Below are positions 1 to 5,565 of a stretch of 5,947 bases of DNA, in pieces (position 1 is the stretch's first letter; every line of letters starts with the position of its first letter). The DNA lies in assembly GCA_013002375.1 (NCBI GenBank), contig JABDJW010000247.1, forward strand, positions 1 through 5,947, given 5' to 3'. Made by a program: the position numbers and the translations under genes. The notes beneath the pieces were generated by a model. It searched no databases. It worked only from the letters and a program-made list of their open reading frames with translations, and was not told the origin of the DNA. The stretch is from Acidimicrobiales bacterium. Its GTDB lineage: Bacteria > Actinomycetota > Acidimicrobiia > Acidimicrobiales > SHLQ01.

Positions 1-229
1 CGTCGACGGTCACTTGATCGGCGCCGAGTCGGGCGGTGCAGCGCACGATCAGGCCGGCCTCGCGCGGGATCTCGTCGGGGCACGAGACATCGGTGACGTC
101 GGCAGCCACCTCGGGCGAGACCGCCGCCGGAATCAACCCGACGATGACCTCGCCGTCGAGGGTCGACGCCGATGCACACGCACCGGCGAACAACAGGGCG
201 GCGAGCAACGATGGACCGACCGGCTTCAC
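1..229 (-). CDS. Exported DUF4333-like protein, N-terminal part (runs off left edge)
   Basis: Only the first 76 codons are present; the rest lies beyond base 1. The GTG start at 229-227 overlaps the TGA stop of the lysoplasmalogenase gene in a GTGA junction, which fixes the start and implies translational coupling as the last visible gene of the operon. The N-terminus is a short hydrophobic segment (residues 4-17, PSLLAALLFAGA) ending at Cys18. This looks like a signal peptide, possibly a lipoprotein one, although AGAC is a weak lipobox and there is only one basic residue. After a spacer comes VSCP (Cys50) and, 14 residues on, Cys64 in VRCTA. This two-cysteine layout is typical of DUF4333, a small extracytoplasmic domain of mycobacteria and relatives with no known biochemical role. 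The family call rests on this motif alone. No function can be assigned beyond a likely envelope location. Confidence 0.6.
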   Translation of the reverse strand, partial: MKPVGPSLLAALLFAGACASASTLDGEVIVGLIPAAVSPEVAADVTDVSCPDEIPREAGLIVRCTARLGADQVTVD

Positions 230-852
230 CGGGCGACCCCGGAAACGATGGCCACCTGCGCGGCGTGGTAGGTGACGTGCACCGCCGTGCGGCCGCCGAC
301 GGCCGGGCCGACGAACCGACCCCAGCCGAGCAGCGCGTCGGAGGCCAGGAAGAGCAGACCACCCACCGCCAGCAGAACCGACGTGGTGCCGATTCCGAAT
401 GCGGCCATGGCCCCCAAGGCGCCCATGTACAGCACCACCGCGGTAGCCAACCCGGTGCCGTGTCTGGCCCGTGCCGCGGCGGCCACCCGTCGGCCGATCA
501 GCGCGGTCAAGAGGCCGACCACCACCGCGCCGGCGAGCAACCACCCGGTGCTCTGCCCCTCGGCGATGTAGGCGATGACGTAGGCGATGTGCGCGATCAG
601 GAACGCAGCCAGCCCGACCTCGAACAGCCGATCGGATTCGAGCAACGCGACATCGCCGATCAGACTGAACACCAGGCCGACGGCGATCGCCCACCAGTAG
701 CCGCTCTCGAGCTGGCCACCGGCAGCATGGGCAACGAAGATCAGGATCAGCACCGCAGGCTTGGCCAGCCGCTCGATCGATTTCGAGTCGGTGAAGACCG
801 CATACCAATCGACGAACGCCACGGCGACGGCGACGGCCAGCAGCGCGATCAC
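226..852 (-). CDS. YhhN/TMEM86-family integral membrane lysoplasmalogenase
   Basis: A 208-residue polytopic membrane protein with about eight hydrophobic segments, the usual size for the YhhN family. Conserved family positions are visible: Lys31-Pro32 (AKPAVL), Gly66-Asp67 (LIGDVALL), Asp74, the FLIAHIAY block with His88 and Tyr91, Ser171-Asp172 in LFLASDALL, and Tyr195/Gln199 near the C-terminus. Characterised relatives hydrolyse the vinyl-ether bond of lysoplasmalogens, giving a fatty aldehyde and a glycerophospho-head group. Whether this bacterial member has that activity is inference. The start is GTG at 852-850, overlapping the reductase TGA stop as GTGA. There is no good Shine-Dalgarno sequence before it, so translation probably depends on coupling to the reductase. 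Its stop overlaps the next gene in the same way. Sitting behind a ferredoxin/reductase pair, it may act on a lipid that is also a redox substrate. Confidence 0.85.
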   Translation of the reverse strand: MIALLAVAVAVAFVDWYAVFTDSKSIERLAKPAVLILIFVAHAAGGQLESGYWWAIAVGLVFSLIGDVALLESDRLFEVGLAAFLIAHIAYVIAYIAEGQSTGWLLAGAVVVGLLTALIGRRVAAAARARHGTGLATAVVLYMGALGAMAAFGIGTTSVLLAVGGLLFLASDALLGWGRFVGPAVGGRTAVHVTYHAAQVAIVSGVAR

Positions 853-2075
853 GAGGCGTCGCGAGCGATCGCCAGCGCATCGGGGAACGACATGCCCTCG
901 GCAATACGGGTGCGGTACTGCATGACGTGGCGGGGTCGGTTCATGCCGAACACCCCCACCAACCGTCCCGCTCGGCCGTACAGGATGGCAAAACGGCGTT
1001 CCTCGACGCTGCCGGTGATGAGTTCAGCGTCGTCGTCGGGCCCGGCCCGACCGGCGAGCTGGATCTTGCAGTCGAATTGATCGGACCAGAACCACGGTGC
1101 CGGCGTGAACGGTTCGGCTTCGGTCTCGCTCACGAACAGGCGGCGGGCCGCAACCGCTCCTTGCTCGACCGCGTTGTCCCAGTGCTCGACTCGCATCGTC
1201 TCGCCGAACAACTCGTTGGGCCACCGGGCGACATCTCCGGCCGCCGTGATGTCGGGGGCCGCCAGACAGGTTGCGTCGCAGACCACGCCATCATCGATCG
1301 TGAGGCCGGAACCCTCGAGCCATTCGGTGTTGGGGATGACCCCGATTCCGATCACGACGACTTCGGCGTCGATCGTGGTGCCGTCGGCCAGCCGCACGCC
1401 CGACACGCGATCGGTGCCGAGCAGGGCCTCGACCTGCACGCCGCATCGGACGTCGACGCCGCGTTCGCGATGGATTTCGGCCATCAACGCGCCGAGCTCG
1501 TCGCCGAGTACCCGACCCATCGGCTGGGGCAGACCTTCGAGCATGGTGACTTCGAGACCGCGTTCGCGAGCAGTGGCCGCCACCTCGGCGCCGATGAACC
1601 CCGCGCCGATCACGACAACGCGAGCGGGTTGGGCCTCGAGATCGGCCCGCAGGGCCAGGCAATCATCGAGGGTGCGGAGTACGTGGACGCCGGTCAGCTC
1701 CCCAGCCCCCGGCAGGCTGCGGGCCCTGGCCCCGGTGGCGATCAGCAGACCGTCGTAGCCGACGTTGCTGCCGTCGTCGAGCGCGACCGTACGAGCCTGC
1801 TGGTCGAGCGCGGTGGCCCGCACACCGAGCCGCAGATCGAGTTCGAGTTCGGCCAGTTTGTCGGCAGCGACCAAGGCGGTGCGACCGGCGTCCCATTCGC
1901 CCGCCAAGAGCTGCTTGGACAGCGGTGGCCGATCGTACGGCTCATGGGGCTCGTCGCCCACGAGAGTGAGTCGGCCGGCAAATCCATCGCGCCGAAGGCG
2001 TTGCGCCGCCCGGATGCCGGCCAGGGACGCGCCGACCACAACGACTGATTCGCGCGAGATCGAGCCGTAGTCCAT
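849..2075 (-). CDS. FAD-dependent NADH:ferredoxin reductase (rhodocoxin/putidaredoxin reductase type)
   Basis: A full-length 408-residue class of reductase that moves electrons from NAD(P)H through FAD to a small ferredoxin, usually for a cytochrome P450 or other oxygenase in the cytoplasm. Domains in order: an N-terminal FAD-binding Rossmann fold with GASLAG at residues 15-20; the YDRPPLSK block at 47-54 characteristic of this family; LIATGAR at 111-117; a second Rossmann fold for the nicotinamide, VVVIGAGFIGAEVA at 153-166, ending its second strand at Glu180, which favours NADH over NADPH; AAGDVARW at 278-285 closing the FAD site; VEHWDNAVEQG at 296-306; and the C-terminal PWFWSDQFD dimerisation/ferredoxin-facing region from 327. 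The ATG at 2075 is preceded by a purine-rich GAGGGGGA stretch 12 nt upstream. It lies 54 bp downstream of the ferredoxin gene, its likely partner. No oxygenase is in the window, so the final acceptor is unknown. Confidence 0.93.
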   Translation of the reverse strand: MDYGSISRESVVVVGASLAGIRAAQRLRRDGFAGRLTLVGDEPHEPYDRPPLSKQLLAGEWDAGRTALVAADKLAELELDLRLGVRATALDQQARTVALDDGSNVGYDGLLIATGARARSLPGAGELTGVHVLRTLDDCLALRADLEAQPARVVVIGAGFIGAEVAATARERGLEVTMLEGLPQPMGRVLGDELGALMAEIHRERGVDVRCGVQVEALLGTDRVSGVRLADGTTIDAEVVVIGIGVIPNTEWLEGSGLTIDDGVVCDATCLAAPDITAAGDVARWPNELFGETMRVEHWDNAVEQGAVAARRLFVSETEAEPFTPAPWFWSDQFDCKIQLAGRAGPDDDAELITGSVEERRFAILYGRAGRLVGVFGMNRPRHVMQYRTRIAEGMSFPDALAIARDAS

Positions 2076-2129
2076 GGTGTTCGAACGTCCCCCTCGGGAA
2101 GGCCGGCCGGCGCGGTCGGCCCGGTGGTG

Positions 2130-2321
2130 TCAGTCCTCGATCGAGATGGCCTGCTTGGGGCAGCGCTGCACCGACTCTTCCATCTTCTCGCGAAGTTCGT
2201 CGCCGGGATTCTCGTTCAGCACGTACAGGAAATCATCGTCGCGTACTTCGAAGACCTCCGGAGCGATCTGCATGCAGATGGCGTTGCTTTCGCACAGGTC
2301 GTAGTCGACAACGATTTTCAT
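2130..2321 (-). CDS. Small P450-type ferredoxin, probably [3Fe-4S]
   Basis: A 63-residue ferredoxin that carries single electrons, most likely from the adjacent reductase to a P450 or similar oxygenase. Cluster ligands visible are Cys10, Cys16 and Cys54 followed by Pro55, giving C-x2-N-x2-C...CP. The position that holds a fourth cysteine in [4Fe-4S] proteins is Asn13 here, so a three-cysteine [3Fe-4S] cluster is expected. Actinobacterial P450-partner ferredoxins of this length are known to vary at this residue. The MKIVVDYDLCES start and the APEVFEV and CPKQAI segments fit the family closely. The surface is strongly acidic, as usual for docking to a reductase. The ATG at 2321 has a clear Shine-Dalgarno sequence (AAAGGA, 2334-2329) 7 nt upstream. 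It is the first gene of the minus-strand operon. Confidence 0.93.
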   Translation of the reverse strand: MKIVVDYDLCESNAICMQIAPEVFEVRDDDFLYVLNENPGDELREKMEESVQRCPKQAISIED

Positions 2322-2328
2322 TTGGATT

Positions 2329-2334
2329 TCCTTT
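2329..2334 (-). promoter_or_regulatory. Ribosome binding site of the ferredoxin gene
   Basis: AAAGGA on the minus strand with a 7-nt spacer to the ATG at 2321. It is the clearest ribosome binding site of this operon and confirms the ferredoxin start. Confidence 0.7.
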
Positions 2335-2351
2335 CAGCAGCCAACCCTGTT

Positions 2352-2369
2352 GGTGGCACCGCTGCCACC
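2352..2369. promoter_or_regulatory. Perfect 18-bp dyad upstream of the ferredoxin operon (candidate operator or leader hairpin)
   Basis: GGTGGCA (2352-2358) and TGCCACC (2363-2369) form a perfect 7-bp inverted repeat around a 4-nt centre. The dyad ends 30 bp upstream of the ferredoxin start codon and overlaps a TAGGGT hexamer that could be the -10 box. Its size and position would suit a dimeric repressor such as a TetR-family protein, or it could form a hairpin in the 5' leader. No regulator gene is in the window, so the role is inference; the symmetry is directly seen. Confidence 0.4.
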
Positions 2370-2396
2370 CTAGCTCGACCCGCCCCGAACCGGCAG
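2367..2396 (-). promoter_or_regulatory. Possible promoter of the ferredoxin-reductase operon
   Basis: On the minus strand, TAGGGT (2372-2367) fits the actinobacterial TANNNT -10 pattern. CTGCCG (2396-2391), a poor -35 match, stands 18 bp upstream. Transcription from here would give a leader of roughly 40 nt before the ferredoxin ATG. The call is weak because the -35 is poor and such hexamers occur by chance. Confidence 0.25.
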
Positions 2397-2420
2397 AACG
2401 AGCGACGCCTCGTCGTGGCG

Positions 2421-2591
2421 GGCGGGCTCGGCCACGACGCGATCTTCGGCGCGGCCGGAGACGACTACCTCGACGGACAAGGCGGCCGGGGCAACGACGC
2501 ACTGAACGGCGGCGCTGGCTTCGACATCTGCGATGGCGGCCCGGGCATCGACGGCGGGGCCGCGTGCGAGCGCCGAATCGGCATCCCGTAA
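2421..2591 (+). pseudogene. Orphan 3' fragment of an RTX calcium-binding protein gene
   Basis: In one frame ending at the TAA at 2589-2591, the translation is about four RTX nonapeptides (GGLGHDAIF, GAAGDDYLD, GNDALN, GGAGFDICD) followed by a CDGG...ACE tail. This matches the design of the C-terminus of the intact RTX protein downstream, which ends GDDYLN...SCDGG...ACE. At DNA level, 2455-2477 matches the intact gene at 20 of 23 bases around the GDDYL codons. Upstream of about 2420 the frame loses RTX character and runs antisense through the ferredoxin gene. No signal peptide or ribosome binding site is visible; the only nearby start is a GTG at 2415. It is best read as the remnant of a duplicated or deleted RTX gene. 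A translated 58-residue mini-protein cannot be excluded. Confidence 0.6.
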
Positions 2592-2721
2592 CCATCCGGC
2601 GAGCGGGCGGCAACGCCCTGAACTGGGAAAATGAGCTGAATTGCCTACGCCGAGGCCTTGTTTGGTCGATGGGGACAACACACACTTGTAGGTACCTTCC
2701 CCCAGTGAAAGCACCCTCGAT

Positions 2722-3948
2722 ATGAAGAAATCTGCCGCACTCTCCGTGGTGGCTCTTGCGTCGTCACTTCTCGCGCTTCCCGGCGCAGCCCAAGCACAGA
2801 TTCTCTGTGCCGGCCAGGTCCCGACCCTGACCGGAACCCCCGGCGCTGATCAACTCACCGGCACCGATGGCGTCGACGTGATCGTCGGCCTCGGTGGCAA
2901 CGACATCATCATCGGCCTCGGCGGCAACGACTTCTTGTGCGGCGGCGACGGCATTGACACCATCCACGGTGGTGACGGCAACGACATCGTTTCCGGCGAC
3001 CGTGACGCCGACGTACTGTCCGGCGATGCCGGCGACGACATCGTGCGCGGCGGCCTCGGCCACGACGAGATGAGCGGCGGCATCGGCAACGACAAGCTGA
3101 GCGGCTCCGACGGCCATGACACCATCAACGGCGACGACGGCGACGACACCATCTTGGCCGGCATCGGCTTCGACACCGTGATGGGCGGCGCCGGAAACGA
3201 CACCATCGAAGGCGCCAGTGAGGCCGATTGGATCGACGGCGGCGACGGCGACGACTTCGTGAACGCCGGTGGCGGCGACGACACCGTCTACGGCGGTCTC
3301 GGTAACGACATCCTGCGCGGCGGCGCCAACGGCGACGACGTGATCTACGGCGGCGACGGCGACGACAACATCGCATCCGGCAATGGCAACGACACGGTCG
3401 AGGGCGGCGACGGCCACGACTTCATCCGGGCCGGCACCGGCGACGACACCGTCCATGGCGGCAAGGGCTGGGACTTCATCGACGGCGACTTCGGCGACGA
3501 CATGCTCTTCGGCGAGCAGGGCGTCGACCAGATCAACGGCGCCCCCGGAGCCGACTACATCGATGGCGGCGGCAGCAACGACAAGCTGTGGGGCGGCAAC
3601 GAAGCCGACACGATCATGGGTGGCAACGGCGACGACAAGATCTACGCCGGCCCCTCCGATGACACCGTTGACGGCGGCAATGGCAACGACGAGATGTACG
3701 GCTACACCGGCCACGACTTGATGTACGGCTCCGACGGCGACGACTACATCTGGGGCCAGGGCGGCCCGGATGAGATCTACGGTGGCGACGGCAACGACGT
3801 CATCCAGGGTGGTGCCGGCAAGGACGACATCTTCGGCGATGCCGGCGACGACTACCTGAACGGCAACGGCCGCGACGACAGCTGCGACGGAGGTACCGAA
3901 ATCGACACCGGCGTCGCCTGCGAACTCTCGATCAACATCGAGTTGTAA
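2722..3948 (+). CDS. Secreted all-beta-roll RTX (hemolysin-type) calcium-binding repeat protein
   Basis: A 408-residue exported protein. Residues 1-25 are a Sec signal peptide: KK, a hydrophobic core, then the AQA cleavage motif before Gln26. From residue 38 to 389 the chain is about 39 almost uninterrupted RTX nonapeptides (GGxGxDxUx); only one unit (GGANGDDVIY) has ten residues. Each pair of turns in this fold binds Ca2+ through the Gly-Asp loops and builds a parallel beta-roll. There is no protease, lipase, adenylate cyclase or other domain, so the role is probably structural or adhesive at the cell surface or outside the cell. Cys29 and Cys73 lie near the N-terminal end and Cys388 and Cys400 near the C-terminal end, perhaps capping disulfides. 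An N-terminal signal differs from classical RTX toxins, which leave by type I secretion. The ATG at 2722 has only a weak ribosome binding site, but the signal peptide begins exactly there. The gene is convergent with the thiolases and ends at its own terminator. Confidence 0.9.
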   Translation: MKKSAALSVVALASSLLALPGAAQAQILCAGQVPTLTGTPGADQLTGTDGVDVIVGLGGNDIIIGLGGNDFLCGGDGIDTIHGGDGNDIVSGDRDADVLSGDAGDDIVRGGLGHDEMSGGIGNDKLSGSDGHDTINGDDGDDTILAGIGFDTVMGGAGNDTIEGASEADWIDGGDGDDFVNAGGGDDTVYGGLGNDILRGGANGDDVIYGGDGDDNIASGNGNDTVEGGDGHDFIRAGTGDDTVHGGKGWDFIDGDFGDDMLFGEQGVDQINGAPGADYIDGGGSNDKLWGGNEADTIMGGNGDDKIYAGPSDDTVDGGNGNDEMYGYTGHDLMYGSDGDDYIWGQGGPDEIYGGDGNDVIQGGAGKDDIFGDAGDDYLNGNGRDDSCDGGTEIDTGVACELSINIEL

Positions 3949-3973
3949 TACCCGATCCCCGAGCCCAACGTGC

Positions 3974-4025
3974 CCGACCCGGGCCCGATCGTCAGCCCCG
4001 CTGGCGATCGGGCCCGGTCGGTTTT
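3974..4025 (+). terminator. Strong intrinsic terminator of the RTX gene
   Basis: It begins 25 nt after the RTX stop codon. The left arm 3974-3996 and right arm 4000-4021 form a hairpin of 21 Watson-Crick pairs plus one G-T wobble, with a single bulged C at 3978 and a CCC loop. Its core is a perfect 13-bp stretch, 3979-3991 with 4005-4017. TTTT (4022-4025) follows directly. The T-tract lies only on the plus-strand side, so it should terminate RTX transcription but not reads from the thiolase side. Confidence 0.85.
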
Positions 4026-4059
4026 CCGGCCCGTCGCCATCCCCAGATCACCGCAGCCC

Positions 4060-4173
4060 CCGAACTGGTTGGAAATCCCATGCAATAGTGTCGATTCTTC
4101 CAACCAGTTCACCGCGACAACCGAACTGGTTGGAGATTCCACGCGATAGTGTCGATTTTTCCAACCAGTTCGG
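4060..4173. repeat. Two tandem copies of a palindromic intergenic element (61-bp period)
   Basis: Copy 1 has arms at 4062-4074 and 4098-4110 (13 bp, perfect inverted repeat). Copy 2 has arms at 4121-4134 and 4160-4173 (14 bp, perfect). The arm core reads GAACTGGTTGGA and its complement. Aligned at a 61-bp offset, 4060-4110 and 4121-4171 differ at only 5 of 51 positions, all transitions and all between the arms or at an arm edge; ATAGTGTCGATT in the loop is conserved. GC is about half (24 of 51 bases in copy 1), well below the flanks. It lies between convergent genes, after the RTX terminator. It could be a REP/MITE-like element, a bidirectional terminator or processing site, or a protein-binding site. 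I do not recognise the family. Confidence 0.8.
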
Positions 4174-4389
4174 AGTGGGTGGATTCAGGTCGTACTCGCT
4201 CGGGTGACCCAGAACGCGACCGGGAAACCGAGGGCGGAGCGGGAGCGGGGCAACCCTTCGGGTTCCGCCGAGTTGCTCGCCGGCGCTCACAACGTCGCAC
4301 TCGCCGTCTCCGACGCAGCCGCAGAGCCGCCGAGGAGCGCTAGCGACGAACCGCGAGTGCGGGAGGAGCGAAGCTCCGGGAAAAACCGC
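4174..4389. other. Intergenic stretch downstream of the thiolase gene, no gene seen
   Basis: No convincing coding sequence on either strand. It is GC-rich and purine-rich on the plus strand, with two short triloop hairpins: AACCC-TTC-GGGTT (4252-4264) and GGAGC-GAA-GCTCC (4365-4377). A 9-bp inverted repeat joins 4296-4304 and 4353-4361. Open frames here have low-complexity Arg/Glu-rich products and no family resemblance. No convincing terminator for the minus-strand thiolase gene was found. Confidence 0.5.
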
Positions 4390-5565
4390 CTACGGCTTCT
4401 CGGCGCCGACGACCCACATGGCGTAGTACTGAGCGGCACCACCGTAGGCGTGGCCGAACGCCTTGGTGGCGCCGTCGACCTGATGGTCGCCGGCCAGGCC
4501 CCGGACCTGGAGGGCGGCTTCGGCGAAGCGGATCATGCCCGACGCGCCGATCGGGTTCGACGACAAGACGCCGCCCGACGCGTTCACCGGTAGGTCGCCG
4601 CCGTCGAGCGATGTCGCGCCCTGCTCGACCAGCTTCCAGCCGTCGCCCTTGGCGCAGAAGCCGAGGCTCTCGAGCCACATCGGCTCGTACCACGAGAACG
4701 GGACGTAGATCTCGGCCGCGTCGATTTCTTCGCGGGGATTGGTGATGCCCGCTTGGGCAAAGACGTCGGCTGCGCATTCTTCGCTGGCGCGCGGGCTGAC
4801 CATCTCGCGGCCCGGGAAGTTGCCGCTCTCGGATCGCATCGCGGCGCCGTGCACCCACGCCGGACGCCGGCCGGTATCGGCGGCCACTTGCTCGGCCACC
4901 GACTCGCTGGCCAGCACCATCGCGGCGGCACCATCGGAGCTCGGGCAGGTTTCGCTGTAGCGAATGGGGTCCCACAGCATCGGCGCCTCGACCACTTGGT
5001 CGAAGGTGAGATCGGGCTGCTGAAGGTGCGCCAACGGGTTCTTCAGCGCGTGCTGGCGATCCTTGAACGCCACCATGCAGCCGATGAGTTCGGGGGCACC
5101 GCTCTGCGCGATGTAGCGCCGGATGATCGGCGAGAAGTAGCCGCCGGCACCGGCGTTGACCGCGGTCGAGAAGGGTTGGGGCAATGACAACGCCCACATG
5201 GCATTGGACTCGCTCTGCTTCTCGTAGCCGATGGTGAGGACCCGGTCGTGCTGCCCCGACTGAACAAGACTGGTGGCGACGAGCGAGGTGGACCCACCGA
5301 CGGAGCCGGCGGTGTGGACCCGCAGGATCGGCTTGCCCACCGCACCGATGGCCTCGGCCAGGCCGAGCTCGGGCATCATGACGCCCTCGAAGAAATCGGG
5401 CGCTTTGCCGATCACGACGGCGTCGATGTCGCTCCAGGTCATGCCGGCGTCGGCCAGCGCGCCGAGCGCAGCCTCGCGGAGCAAGCCCGGAATCGAGACG
5501 TCGCCCCGGGTGGCCTGATAGTTGGTCTGCCCAACGCCGACGACGGCGGTTCGTTGCTTGGCCAT
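4390..5565 (-). CDS. Thiolase-superfamily protein (lipid-transfer/Ltp type) lacking canonical catalytic residues
   Basis: A 391-residue thiolase-fold protein of full family length. The start is ATG at 5565 (MAKQRTAVVG), overlapping the TAA of the upstream thiolase by one base as TAATG, with GGAGG 7 nt before it; a GTG 21 nt upstream is less likely. The nucleophile region reads VHTAGSVGGST (83-93), with Gly/Ser where thiolases have the acylated cysteine. The GHPxGASG motif is SNPIGASG (336-343), losing the histidine, and the C-terminal CxGG motif is HAYGGAAQY (372-380), with Tyr374 near the cysteine position. VNASGG (327-332) and SSDGAAAMVL (209-218) are typical of the fold. Such Cys-less members include actinobacterial Ltp proteins of steroid side-chain breakdown, some of which are retro-aldolases acting on acyl-CoA. 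Claisen thiolysis looks unlikely. An aldolase or a non-catalytic partner of the adjacent thiolase is a better guess. The substrate is unknown. Confidence 0.85.
   Translation of the reverse strand: MAKQRTAVVGVGQTNYQATRGDVSIPGLLREAALGALADAGMTWSDIDAVVIGKAPDFFEGVMMPELGLAEAIGAVGKPILRVHTAGSVGGSTSLVATSLVQSGQHDRVLTIGYEKQSESNAMWALSLPQPFSTAVNAGAGGYFSPIIRRYIAQSGAPELIGCMVAFKDRQHALKNPLAHLQQPDLTFDQVVEAPMLWDPIRYSETCPSSDGAAAMVLASESVAEQVAADTGRRPAWVHGAAMRSESGNFPGREMVSPRASEECAADVFAQAGITNPREEIDAAEIYVPFSWYEPMWLESLGFCAKGDGWKLVEQGATSLDGGDLPVNASGGVLSSNPIGASGMIRFAEAALQVRGLAGDHQVDGATKAFGHAYGGAAQYYAMWVVGAEKP

Noticed and set aside
172..2048. Long plus-strand frames (172-1080 and 927-2048) opposite the lysoplasmalogenase and reductase genes
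   Set aside because: They are antisense shadows in high-GC DNA with no family resemblance; the minus-strand products carry full sets of conserved motifs.
2124..2420. Extending the RTX fragment upstream into a 155-codon protein starting at 2124
   Set aside because: That part is antisense to the ferredoxin gene and has no RTX character or signal peptide; only the portion from about 2421 looks genuine.
2658..2694. Promoter for the RTX gene from TTGTTT and TAGGTA
   Set aside because: The spacer is 25 bp, far too long, and no better-spaced pair was seen.
2764..3714. A 316-codon open frame on the minus strand opposite the RTX gene
   Set aside because: Its product is a Val/Ala-rich low-complexity antisense reading of the 27-bp RTX repeats; the plus-strand frame has a signal peptide and a clear RTX pattern.
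4060..4173. CRISPR-like array
   Set aside because: There are only two units, the repeat and spacer sizes are wrong, and the inner segments are conserved rather than unique.
3852..4300. Minus-strand frames whose products repeat NWLE-ST--GISNQF motifs
   Set aside because: The peptide repeats are simply translations of the palindromic DNA element; the frames cross the RTX 3' end and terminator and have no ribosome binding sites.
4380..4400. Intrinsic terminator of the thiolase gene (TTTTT on the minus strand at 4385-4381)
   Set aside because: The possible stem before it is only 3-4 bp and overlaps the stop codon, too weak to call.
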